Shown here: positions 52,884 through 61,082 of the stretch, piece by piece
How the letters are laid out: every line of letters starts with the position of its first letter
Position numbering within the stretch: position 1 is the first letter of the stretch
Assembly (NCBI RefSeq): GCF_012933505.1
Contig: NZ_JABBNB010000025.1
Coordinates: forward strand, 43,944 to 107,943
From: Gordonia asplenii
Lineage (GTDB): Bacteria; Actinomycetota; Actinomycetes; Mycobacteriales; Mycobacteriaceae
Direction: 5' to 3'
Length of the DNA: 64,000 nt
Translations under genes and position numbers: made by a program
Notes under the pieces: model-generated
What the model was told of the DNA's origin: nothing
Database searches by the model: none
Seen by the model: the letters and a program-made list of their open reading frames with translations, nothing else

Positions 52884-53732
52884 TCAGTCGCTCGGTGCGA
52901 CGAATCGGTTGTGCATCTCGCCGATGCCCACCCCGTGGGTGACGAGCTCGTCACCCACCGACAGCAGGCGCGCGGGATCTCGGGCGACGCCGACACCGGC
53001 GGGGGTGCCGGTGAAGATCACATCACCGGGATACAGGGGCAGCACTGCGGACAGGTATTCGATGACGCGTGCCACCGGGAAGATCATGTTCCCGGTGCGC
53101 CCCTTCTGCATCTGCTCACCGTTGACCCGGCAGCCGAGTTCGATGTCGTCGCAGTCGGCGAACTCGTCCGGGGTGACCAGACAGGGACCCATCGGGGAGA
53201 AACCCGGATAGGACTTGCCGAGGCCGAACTGCGGTGACGGCGGACGCAGCTGAAGTTCCCGTTCGGACACGTCCTGCCCCATCGTCACGCCCGCCACAAA
53301 CGACCACGCATCTGCACGATCGACATGAAAGGCTTTGCGCCCCATGATGACAACCAGCTCGGTCTCGAAGTCCACCGATCCGCCCGGATGCACGATGTCA
53401 TCGTTGGGACCGGTGATCGACGACGCGAACTTGGTGAACACGACCATCGAATCCGTCGGGATCTGCATGTTCGCTTCCTCGGCGTGGTCGCGATAGTTGA
53501 GCCCGATCGCGAAAACCTGCCGCGGCCGGGGCGACGGCGCCCCGAGTCCGGCCGGGTCGACCTCGACGATCGACGACGCGTCGACCGCCCCCGCCCACTC
53601 GACGAACTCGTCCCACCTGTCGTAGATCGACGCGACATCCGGGCCGAATTCGCCGTTGCTGGCCTCCTCGACGTCGACGTATCCCCCGGGACGAACGAGT
53701 CCGAGACGGCCGTTCGTGTTGATGATCTTCAT
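52884..53732 (-). CDS. Fumarylacetoacetate hydrolase family protein
   Basis: A 282-residue FAH-fold enzyme: N-terminal domain, then VFAIGLNYRDHAEEANMQIP, VFTKFASSITGPNDDIVHPG, metal site DFETELVVIMGRKA and VTMGQDVSERELQ. GDVIFTGTPAGVG is the family's late loop. Members hydrolyse C-C bonds of acylpyruvates, decarboxylate 2-oxo-acids or hydrate dienoates in aromatic meta-cleavage pathways, so it fits downstream of the dioxygenase step. ATG 53732 has AGGAGG 4 bases upstream. First gene of the leftward operon from the GntR-controlled intergenic region. Confidence 0.93.
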   Translation of the reverse strand: MKIINTNGRLGLVRPGGYVDVEEASNGEFGPDVASIYDRWDEFVEWAGAVDASSIVEVDPAGLGAPSPRPRQVFAIGLNYRDHAEEANMQIPTDSMVVFTKFASSITGPNDDIVHPGGSVDFETELVVIMGRKAFHVDRADAWSFVAGVTMGQDVSERELQLRPPSPQFGLGKSYPGFSPMGPCLVTPDEFADCDDIELGCRVNGEQMQKGRTGNMIFPVARVIEYLSAVLPLYPGDVIFTGTPAGVGVARDPARLLSVGDELVTHGVGIGEMHNRFVAPSD

Positions 53733-53868
53733 CAATCCTCCTTGTTCTTCGCCGACGTGTCCTGCCCCGACGTCGTCGATCTGGGCGAATCGGGCGCGAC
53801 CAAACGGCATCACTTCCGGTGAGCGCGATGCCACCATGCCTCACTGTGGCGTAGACCACACGCTAACA

Positions 53869-53889
53869 GCAATATGTTATAACAGCAAG
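53869..53889. promoter_or_regulatory. GntR operator, copy 1
   Basis: Contains the palindrome TGTTATAACA (53875-53884) inside a 21-base element reading TATGTTATAACAGCAAG at its right part. It lies between the divergent FAH and GntR genes. An exact inverted copy is at 54732-54752. Confidence 0.75.
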
Positions 53890-53991
53890 GCCGCTCGCCT
53901 GGCTCAACAGCACCCACGACGTCGCATTACCTGCGGTACCCTGTGCGATATAACGGCGTTTGCAGGCCAGCCCAGCGCGAAGGAGCACGAT

Positions 53992-54696
53992 TTGTCAGCC
54001 GAAGGCCAGATCCGTCCGATCGAGTCGCGTTCGGTGGCCACACAGGTCACCGACGAACTCCGTCGGACCATCCTGAACGGCACACTTGCGCCGGGGCGCG
54101 AATTCTCACTCCGCGAGATCGCTGGCCTGCTCGATGTAAGTTTCATCCCGGTCCGCGAGGCCCTGCGCAGCCTGGAAAGCGAAGGGCTGGTAATCATCCG
54201 GCCGGGCCGAAGCAGCCGCGTCACTCCACTGAACCTCGACGACCTGCACGGGATCTACCGACTGCGGAAGATACTCGAGCCCGAACTGGCCAGTCGCTCG
54301 TGCCAACTGTTGACGGTGAATGAGCTGGATCGGCTCGCCGAGCACGCCGTCGAGTTCGCGGACGAGAAGCTCAGCATGGACGCGATCTACGACAGCCACC
54401 TTCAGTTTCATCTCGCGTTGTTGAAACCCGCTGCGACACAGTGGGATGCACGAACACTGACCACTCTGTGGCGGGCCGCGGAACGATACATCCGGATCGG
54501 TTTCGGGCTGCTCGACGTCGACCCTCATGAGCACGAACGGCGAGGTGAGGCGCATGAGCATCTGATCGAGGCGTTTCGTCAGCGAGTACCCGATCTGGCC
54601 GCAGAGGCAGTGTTCGAGCATCTCGCTCGCAATGAGCAGGCAGCACATCGCGCATTGGACGCCTACAACCGAGAGCCTGCCACCGCGGCCCGCTGA
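53992..54696 (+). CDS. GntR family (FadR/FCD) regulator
   Basis: A 234-residue regulator: winged helix VATQVTDELRRTILNGTLAP, FSLREIAGLLDVSFIPVREA, LRSLESEGLVIIRPGRSSRV, then an all-helical FCD effector domain with the metal-binding pattern (Asp/His in DSHLQFHLALL, HEHERRGEAHEHLIEAF). TTG 53992 follows AAGGAG at a good distance, and the FCD domain is complete. Such regulators respond to acids from aromatic or sugar breakdown. Identical operators before its own gene and before the hydrolase gene downstream suggest it controls both arms of the cluster and itself. Confidence 0.93.
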   Translation: MSAEGQIRPIESRSVATQVTDELRRTILNGTLAPGREFSLREIAGLLDVSFIPVREALRSLESEGLVIIRPGRSSRVTPLNLDDLHGIYRLRKILEPELASRSCQLLTVNELDRLAEHAVEFADEKLSMDAIYDSHLQFHLALLKPAATQWDARTLTTLWRAAERYIRIGFGLLDVDPHEHERRGEAHEHLIEAFRQRVPDLAAEAVFEHLARNEQAAHRALDAYNREPATAAR

Positions 54697-54731
54697 GCGC
54701 CGGTGAACTCACTTGGCAGCTCTTCGGAAGC

Positions 54732-54752
54732 CTTGCTGTTATAACATATTGC
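54732..54752. promoter_or_regulatory. GntR operator, copy 2 (inverted)
   Basis: The exact reverse complement, over 21 bases, of the site at 53869-53889 (CTTGCTGTTATAACATA at its left part). It lies 42 bases upstream of the alpha/beta hydrolase start. Confidence 0.75.
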
Positions 54753-54794
54753 GGCTACCGTGTGACACACGCCATATCGCAGGAGGAATTCGTT

Positions 54795-55667
54795 GTGAAT
54801 CACCAGGTCATTGACGCCGACGGCGTAGCAATCGCCACAACACTGTTGCGGCCCGCAGCGGCTGACTCACGATCGCCGTTGCTCGTGACGTTGCACGGCG
54901 GCACGTACACCAGCGGCTACTACGACGTAGCCGGATCGCCCGCAGGCTCCTTCAACGAGGTCGCAACCCGCAACGGGTTCGCCGTGCTGGCGGTGGACCG
55001 CCCCGGGTACGGCGGCAGTAGCGTCCTTCCCGAACAGACCAACACCTTCGCGCGGCAAGCCGAGATCTTGGACGTCGCTATCGGCAAGGCGCTCGCCGAC
55101 CACGGACCCGGCGACGTGGTCCTCGTCGCCCATTCGATCGGCGGAATGATCGCGCTGGAGATCGCGGCCCGACGGCCCGCGTGGCGATTGGTCGGGGTGT
55201 CGGCGACCGGCATGGGCGCGCGGATACCGGCGGGCGGGGCGTCGGAGCAACTCGGCGGACTCGGGCTGTCCGGCATAGTCGAACTGCCCGCCGAACAGCG
55301 CGAGGCGATCATGTTCGGCCCGCCCGGAACGTATTCGCCCGAAGCGCTCATCGCCGCCCGAAATTCCTATGCGCCAACACCTTTCATCGAACTCACCGAG
55401 GCACCGCGGTGGGCGCGTGAACGTCTCGCCGCAGTCGCGGCGCAGGTCGCCGTGCCGGTTCACAACGCGCTGGCCGAGCACGATGCACTCTGGGACACCA
55501 CACCGGAAGCCCTGGCCGCATTCGCCGACGCATTCGCGGGACGGGCCACCGTCGAGTTGGTCCCCGGGGTGGGACACTCGATCGACCACCACTTGCGGTC
55601 CACCGAAACCCACCTGCGCCAATTGGCGTTCGCGCTGTCCTGCAGTGCCCGGGCAGCGGCCGCGTGA
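54795..55667 (+). CDS. Alpha/beta hydrolase, meta-cleavage product hydrolase-like
   Basis: A 290-residue serine hydrolase: oxyanion HGGTYTSGYYD, nucleophile elbow VAHSIGG (Ser114), acid Asp230 in AEHDALWD and His261 in PGVGHSIDHH. It probably hydrolyses an ester or a C-C bond of a ring-cleavage product (HsaD/BphD-like role), although an esterase is possible. GTG 54795 is preceded by AGGAGGAA. The 3' end overlaps the next monooxygenase gene by 4 bases. Controlled from the GntR operator copy 2 just upstream. Confidence 0.9.
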   Translation: MNHQVIDADGVAIATTLLRPAAADSRSPLLVTLHGGTYTSGYYDVAGSPAGSFNEVATRNGFAVLAVDRPGYGGSSVLPEQTNTFARQAEILDVAIGKALADHGPGDVVLVAHSIGGMIALEIAARRPAWRLVGVSATGMGARIPAGGASEQLGGLGLSGIVELPAEQREAIMFGPPGTYSPEALIAARNSYAPTPFIELTEAPRWARERLAAVAAQVAVPVHNALAEHDALWDTTPEALAAFADAFAGRATVELVPGVGHSIDHHLRSTETHLRQLAFALSCSARAAAA

Positions 55668-57256
55668 AGGTTCCGCCCACGACGCAGGTCGTCATCGCCG
55701 GTGCCGGTCCCGTCGGTCTGAGCGCCGCCATCGAACTCGGGCACCGCGGCATCGACTGCGTCATCGTCGAGCCGCGAGCCGAGCCGACGCGACTGCGACC
55801 GAGAGCCAAGACGCTCAATATGCGTACGCTGGAACACATTCGGCGCTGGGGACTCGAGGAGGCACTGCGCGCACGGGCTCCTCTGCCGCCGTCGTGGTCC
55901 AGCGACGTTTCCTTTGCGACGACATTGCTCGGCACCGAGATCACCCGATTCTCCGGGGTGCTCGGCTTGTCCGATCCCGACGGCGTGGCGCCGGTGCTCG
56001 GCCAGCAGCTGCCACAGTACGTGCTGGAGGATCTGTTCCGGGAGGTCGTGGCCGAACTACCGACATGCACGCTGGCCGTCGGCTCACGTGTCGCCGACGT
56101 CCGGCAGGACGACGCTGCGGCGCGGGTGCGGATCGTTGACGAGACCGGCGGCACACGCGAGGTCGAGGCCTGCTACGTCCTCGGTGCGGATGGTGGACGA
56201 AGCATTGTCCGCGACACCATAGGCGCGAAATACGTTGGGCACCAGGCATTGTCGCCGAACGTCGGGATCGTGTTCCGGGACGAGAAGCTGATGAGCCGGC
56301 TGACGACACCACCTGCGGTTCAGACCTGGCTCATCAACGACGAGGTACCCGGGCTGATGGGCCCCGTCGACCGCACCGGCACCTGGTGGCTGATCGCGTT
56401 CGGGGTGGACGGCACGGCACCGGACTTCGATCCCGCCGCCACTGTCGCGGGCGCCCTGGGCGAAGCGCGGCCGGTAGAGATCGTCAGCATCGACCCCTGG
56501 ACGGCGCGCATGGAGATGGCCGATCGATGCCGGGCCGGGCGCTGCTTCCTGATCGGCGACGCCGCACACCTCAATCCGCCGTTCGGTGGTCACGGCCTGA
56601 ATACCGGGATCGGCGACGCGGTCGATATCGGCTGGAAGATGGCCGCAGTTCTCGACGGCTGGGGTGGGCCCGCGCTGCTCGACTCCTACGAGGCCGAGCG
56701 ACGCGCACTACAGCAGCGAATCATCGACGAGGCCGCGCAGAACATGTCGGTGCTCTCGACGGACCTCATCCGCGCGGATCTCGACGCACCCGACGACGCG
56801 GGACGGACCGCGCGCACAGCGCTCGCCGAACGGATCTCAGCCACCAAACGGCGCGAGTACTTCAGCCTTGATCTTGTTCTGGGGCAACGATATTCAAACT
56901 CGTCCGTGTTGCCGACAACGATCGCCACCGTCGAGGACTGGCCCACGCGGGCCTGCGTCGGCCGACGCTTGCCGCATGCATGGCTCTCACCCGGACGCTC
57001 TACGTTGGACATGGTCGGGCCGGAGTACACGCTGTTGATGCTTGACGACGAGCCGGTCGATCGCGTCACAGCGGCGGCGAACGCATTGACGATGCCGCTG
57101 CGGGTCGAGCACCTGCGCCATTCGGGGCTCGCTGAAACGATGGGGGCCAAGGCCGTGATCGTCCGGCCGGATCAGATCGTCGCCTGGCACGGGACGGGCC
57201 TCCCCGACGACCCGACGTCGCTACTGTCACTGTTGGCCGGCGACGGTCGCGTGTAG
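55664..57256 (+). CDS. FAD-dependent aromatic monooxygenase (PheA/MhpA type)
   Basis: A 530-residue class A flavin hydroxylase: VVIAGAGPVGLSAAIELGHR (residues 9-28), DG motif LGADGGRS (176-177) and GDAAHLNPPFGGHGLNTG (298-315). It resembles the other FAD monooxygenase at 41192 but is ~60 residues shorter and diverged. Hydroxylates a phenolic or related aromatic acid with NAD(P)H and oxygen. The GTG overlaps the hydrolase stop (GTGA), giving a two-gene rightward operon under operator copy 2. The following 57257-57527 has no gene I can support. Confidence 0.9.
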   Translation: MKVPPTTQVVIAGAGPVGLSAAIELGHRGIDCVIVEPRAEPTRLRPRAKTLNMRTLEHIRRWGLEEALRARAPLPPSWSSDVSFATTLLGTEITRFSGVLGLSDPDGVAPVLGQQLPQYVLEDLFREVVAELPTCTLAVGSRVADVRQDDAAARVRIVDETGGTREVEACYVLGADGGRSIVRDTIGAKYVGHQALSPNVGIVFRDEKLMSRLTTPPAVQTWLINDEVPGLMGPVDRTGTWWLIAFGVDGTAPDFDPAATVAGALGEARPVEIVSIDPWTARMEMADRCRAGRCFLIGDAAHLNPPFGGHGLNTGIGDAVDIGWKMAAVLDGWGGPALLDSYEAERRALQQRIIDEAAQNMSVLSTDLIRADLDAPDDAGRTARTALAERISATKRREYFSLDLVLGQRYSNSSVLPTTIATVEDWPTRACVGRRLPHAWLSPGRSTLDMVGPEYTLLMLDDEPVDRVTAAANALTMPLRVEHLRHSGLAETMGAKAVIVRPDQIVAWHGTGLPDDPTSLLSLLAGDGRV

Positions 57257-57527
57257 TCGAACAGGTGCGGCCACTCCGGGGATCGCTCGTGCGCGTGGAG
57301 CCGAGGGCCCGTCGCCACTTGCGTTCATTCCGACGTCGACGCAGCCCACACGAGCGCGCGGACCGCGCATCGTTCGCAACGACCAGATTCTCCGCGCACC
57401 GAACTCGCCGATAAGGATATGAGCAGCGCTGCCGAGTCCTCTCGACAGCGCTGCCCACCGGATTTCAATGTCGAACACAGCGGCGATGAGACGAACGAAT
57501 TCACCCCACCTGCCGCGGGCCCGACGA

Positions 57528-57737
57528 TCAGTTGCCGGTCAACTTGTCCTTGATCGAGTCGACACCTTCCTTGACCTTGTCAGCGGCGTCGGCGACCTTC
57601 TGCTTCGCATCGGCGAGCCCCTGGTCGGCCTTTCCCTCATTCTTGAGGTCGTCGTCGCCGGTCGCGGCGCCGGCGGCTTCCTTCGCGCGACCCTTCAGGT
57701 CGTCAACCTTGTTTCGTGCGTCGTCTGCAATTGCCAT
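57528..57737 (-). CDS. CsbD family stress protein
   Basis: A 69-residue hydrophilic, Lys/Asp/Ala-rich helical protein (MAIADDARNKVDDLKGRAKE, ending VKEGVDSIKDKLTGN) of the CsbD/YjbJ type. Such proteins are abundant after general stress and in stationary phase, with no known enzymatic role. ATG 57737 has AAGGAG. A long upstream open frame exists but gives no homologous N-terminus. Confidence 0.92.
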   Translation of the reverse strand: MAIADDARNKVDDLKGRAKEAAGAATGDDDLKNEGKADQGLADAKQKVADAADKVKEGVDSIKDKLTGN

Positions 57738-57997
57738 CTGCTTCTCCTTCTGTAATTCGTGGAGCCAGTCGCGGATGCGGCATCCGCGACGCTTGTTCCG
57801 CAGCCACCACATCGTGGCCCGCGGAGGTCTTCATCCAGGAGCGTCGTACGCCGAGAAGGTTCTCGTCACGACGGTCAGACTGTCTCTTCGAGGTGCGTGC
57901 GTCGCCTGCGGTCCAGCGACAACGCAGGCGACGCACCGGCACGGCACGCGAGCGCACCCCCACCGTCGGGCCTCGAATTCGAAACTGCGCTCCCGCG

Positions 57998-58159
57998 CTA
58001 GGCCTGCATGAGGGTCGGCCCGTACAGGACGGCCATCGTCACCAACACCAGCATCAGTAACACCGCCACCACGCGATCGCTTGACGGGCTCACCAGTAGC
58101 GGAATATCCGAAACGGGTCGGCCGATCGCGGGTTTGCCGTTCACAGATACCGGGGTCAT
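57998..58159 (-). CDS. Small single-pass membrane peptide
   Basis: A 53-residue frame with a polar N-terminus (MTPVSVNGKPAIGRPVSD) and one C-terminal membrane segment (VVAVLLMLVLVTMAVLYG) ending before a short TLMQA tail. The ATG follows AGGGGAGG at a good spacing, so it looks like a real short gene. No family recognised. Co-directional with CsbD. Confidence 0.65.
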   Translation of the reverse strand: MTPVSVNGKPAIGRPVSDIPLLVSPSSDRVVAVLLMLVLVTMAVLYGPTLMQA

Positions 58160-58404
58160 CGTCCGACCTCCCCTTCGCGAGATTCAAAATCTACACTCAT
58201 GGACACAGATTTATGTCTATCGGTGAGATCGATAATTGTCAACTCGAGACGTCAGTTTTTCGTCAGACTCCGACGCCGGATGCGGCGATCCAACCTGCCG
58301 AAGCAGACGACTCGCCGACGTCGACCTGCGATCCCGTAACGTAGCTCTGGCTGCCTGGCCACTTTCGATCGCAAGCTGTTGCTTCGACACAGAAACGAGA
58401 ATCC

Positions 58405-58752
58405 GTGCCCCGCAAGTCTGAGTTCGCCGGGCGGTACGCCGACGCCCTGCAGGTCCTCGAAGTCGCAACCCATCGAGTGGCCTACGTCGTCAACGAAGGC
58501 GGGCACTATGCGCTGCGTGTCGACTTCGAATTGGGCCGCTACCTGACCGCGACCAACACCACAGCCGCCGTCGGCCTCGACGACGAGGACGCCGACGAAC
58601 CGTGGCGGGTCCAGTTCTTCGACGTATCCGACGACGAAACACGAACGGTGGCCGACGAATCCGCGGCCTGGCTCATCGACGCGTACGACGCCGCCTGCAC
58701 GGCGCTCCCGCCGTCGACGCCGCCCAGCATCGGGGATTTGCAGTCACCGTGA
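58405..58752 (+). CDS. Small hypothetical protein
   Basis: A 115-residue acidic protein: VLEVATHRVAYVVNEGGHYA, LRVDFELGRYLTATNTTAAV, PWRVQFFDVSDDETRTVADE, which looks like a beta-sheet followed by a helix. GTG 58405; no clear ribosome site. Followed 80 bases later by the MerR gene. No function recognised. Confidence 0.65.
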   Translation: MPRKSEFAGRYADALQVLEVATHRVAYVVNEGGHYALRVDFELGRYLTATNTTAAVGLDDEDADEPWRVQFFDVSDDETRTVADESAAWLIDAYDAACTALPPSTPPSIGDLQSP

Positions 58753-58759
58753 GCATAAG

Positions 58760-58781
58760 ACCTATACTGTCCGACATAGGT
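58760..58781. promoter_or_regulatory. Inverted repeat ACCTAT-N10-ATAGGT upstream of the MerR gene
   Basis: Perfect 6-base arms, 53 bases before the ATG of the MerR-type regulator; the palindrome straddles a TATACT -10-like element (58763-58768). It fits MerR/HspR autoregulation. Confidence 0.5.
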
Positions 58782-58833
58782 TTCCGATCAAGCAGCTCAG
58801 CTTCAGTCGGCTGGGCGCAAAGAACGGAGGGCG

Positions 58834-59199
58834 ATGCCGCAGCCCACGCACATAGCCTCGGACAGAGGTGTCTACAGCATTTCGGTCGCGTCGGAATTGT
58901 CCGGAGTGGGACTCCAGACGCTCCGACTCTATGAGCGACGTCAACTCATCACTCCCACCCGGACCTCGGGCGGCACACGCCGCTACAGCGAGAACGACAT
59001 CCTCCGCATCCAGCGGGTGACCGCGCTGGTCGACGACGGAGTGAACCTGCCCGGCGTGCAGCGCATCCTCGAGCTCGAAGACCGCTGCGAGAGCCTCAGT
59101 TCTCAGCTCGTCGCGAACGGACTCGTCCCGGGCGACGACGCGCCGGTCGACGCCGACGTCGTTCATTTGCACGCCCGGCCGATGAGCGCCACCGAGTGA
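58834..59199 (+). CDS. MerR-family regulator, HspR-like
   Basis: A 121-residue protein. The helix-turn-helix reads ISVASELSGVGLQTLRLYER and RQLITPTRTSGGTRRYSEND, then ILRIQRVTALVDDGVNLPGV and QRILELEDR. This is close to the HspR subgroup of MerR regulators (LRLYE, GGTRRYS, VNLxGV) and lacks the metal-binding Cys residues of MerR proper. HspR represses dnaK and clpB through the HAIR site. HspR usually sits in the dnaK operon, so this is either a second HspR paralogue or a divergent orphan. Autoregulation through the 58760 repeat is likely. Confidence 0.85.
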   Translation: MPQPTHIASDRGVYSISVASELSGVGLQTLRLYERRQLITPTRTSGGTRRYSENDILRIQRVTALVDDGVNLPGVQRILELEDRCESLSSQLVANGLVPGDDAPVDADVVHLHARPMSATE

Positions 59200-59250
59200 C
59201 GTACGCGGTCATCGCGCGACGCACCTGACGTCGATGCTGACCGCAGCGGA

Positions 59251-61056
59251 CTATCCGTCGGTTGTCACGACCAAACCGATTCCCTGCTTCTTCGCCGAAT
59301 ACATCGCGGCGTCGGCGGCCCGGAGAATCGCCTCCGGGCTGGACCGCTCCCGAGAATGAACAGCTCCGCCGATGCTGGCAGAGACCGACACCGTCTCGCC
59401 GTTCACCGAAAACGGAACGCTCAGCGCCTCGCTGATCTGGACGCCGGCATCGACCACTTCGGTGCGCCCGGAGACGTCGGGGAGGACGAGTAGGAACTCG
59501 TCCCCGCCGAGGCGGGCGAGGTTGTCGTCGAGCTCCCAGAGTGCCCGTACGCGCACGGCCAGCTGCTTCAGCAGAATGTCGCCCGCTTCGTGACCGAATT
59601 TGTCGTTGATCGCCTTGAAACCGTCGAGGTCGAAGAACAGCGCACCGATCCGACGGGGTGAACCGTCGGAAATCAGGTCGGTGAGAAGCTGCATGATCGC
59701 GCCCCGGTTGGCCAGGCCGGTGAGCGAATCGTGCCGCGCCTCGCGTCGCAGCTGTTCCTCGACTCGTTTGCGGTCATCGATCACCCGCGACGAGAAGACG
59801 AACTTGTCCCGAGACCCCGGGGAAAGCCGAATTGCGCTCTCCACCCACGACCATTCGCCCGATCCGGTACTCATCCGGTACTCGACCTTGGTCACCCCGG
59901 GCGGATATCCGGTCGCCGACCGAGACAGTTCGAGCGCCCGGCCGAAGGCCTCCCGGTGGTCGGGATGAACCAATGACGCGAGCCGCAGCCCAACCAATTC
60001 CGCCGGGTCGTAGCCGAGTTCGCTCGCAAACGACGGTGACGCGTACGAAAACTTGCCCGCGACGTCGATGATCGCGACCATGTCGCCGATCGAATCGGTG
60101 ATCGACCGCAGGAACGCCTCGTTCTGGTGCAGGCCGTCATACAGTGCCGCATTCACGATGGCAGCCGCGGTGTAGTTCGCAAGTATCGCGACCATGTCCT
60201 TGTCGACGCTGCGTGGCGACACCGCGTACAGGACCGCACACGGCTCGCTGTCGCGAAAAGCGGCGACACCGACAATCGATCGGTCCTCGACGTTCAGCCA
60301 CCACAGGTCGCCCGCGGTCATCGTGTCCCAGCGCGCCAGCAGAGACTCGTTCGGCTGCCACGACGGTTCCGACGTCGACGAACTGTGCGCCCGGCCGGTC
60401 TCCAGCCCATCGGATACCGCGACCGACCACGTCTCGGGTGCACCGGTGAGGCGGCGGAGCAGGTCCGCGGACTCGACCAGCACCGAGTGCGTGTCGAGGT
60501 GACGGGTCAGCAGGTGTCCCGACGATGCGAGCAGCTCGAGCGAGTTGGTGCGTTCGCGCTCCGCGATCACCAACGACAGTCGATCTGTGACCGATCGCAG
60601 GATCGGCAGGTCGAGGGTACCGAGATCACGGTCGGCGCTGCGCCCGACGACGATGATCGAGGTGGTTTCGATCTCCCGGGTCAGCGGAGCCCACATCACC
60701 GTCGTCAAACCGAGTTGCGCGAGTACACGCGGCACCTGTTGCGCCGGCACCGTCCCCGCGGTCGACAGCGCCGCGGCAGACGCGGAATCCAGCGGCACAC
60801 CACGGTTTAGGATCTCACTGTCGTCGGCGAGACCACATGACTGACGGACTCGCAGCATGGACTGATCGAAGTCGGCCACCAGCGTGAGGTCGGCGGCGAA
60901 CACGTCGGAGAGCACGATCAGAAATCGATCCACCACCGACGCCGCCGATCCCGGTTCAGCCAGCGTGGCCAACAGTCTGATCAAGCGCGAAGTGTCCTGG
61001 TGCGCCGACCGTACGGCGGCGAGCGCGTCATCGACCCGCTCAGACGGTGACTTCAC
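59251..61056 (-). CDS. Diguanylate cyclase with GAF-like and PAS sensor domains
   Basis: A 601-residue cytoplasmic protein: a GAF-like region (~40-190), a second GAF-like region (~205-335), a PAS domain (~345-465, AFLRSITDSIGDMVAIIDVA) and a GGDEF domain with intact RLGGDEF (GGDEF at 517-521) that would make cyclic di-GMP. The inhibitory RxxD site expected five residues earlier is absent (ELDD). GTG 61056 has GGAG; the frame stays open to 61209 but overlaps the FIST gene. It starts 26 bases after the FIST stop, so the two are an operon. Confidence 0.9.
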   Translation of the reverse strand: MKSPSERVDDALAAVRSAHQDTSRLIRLLATLAEPGSAASVVDRFLIVLSDVFAADLTLVADFDQSMLRVRQSCGLADDSEILNRGVPLDSASAAALSTAGTVPAQQVPRVLAQLGLTTVMWAPLTREIETTSIIVVGRSADRDLGTLDLPILRSVTDRLSLVIAERERTNSLELLASSGHLLTRHLDTHSVLVESADLLRRLTGAPETWSVAVSDGLETGRAHSSSTSEPSWQPNESLLARWDTMTAGDLWWLNVEDRSIVGVAAFRDSEPCAVLYAVSPRSVDKDMVAILANYTAAAIVNAALYDGLHQNEAFLRSITDSIGDMVAIIDVAGKFSYASPSFASELGYDPAELVGLRLASLVHPDHREAFGRALELSRSATGYPPGVTKVEYRMSTGSGEWSWVESAIRLSPGSRDKFVFSSRVIDDRKRVEEQLRREARHDSLTGLANRGAIMQLLTDLISDGSPRRIGALFFDLDGFKAINDKFGHEAGDILLKQLAVRVRALWELDDNLARLGGDEFLLVLPDVSGRTEVVDAGVQISEALSVPFSVNGETVSVSASIGGAVHSRERSSPEAILRAADAAMYSAKKQGIGLVVTTDG

Positions 61057-61082
61057 GGAGACTCCAACAACGAAATCGACGG

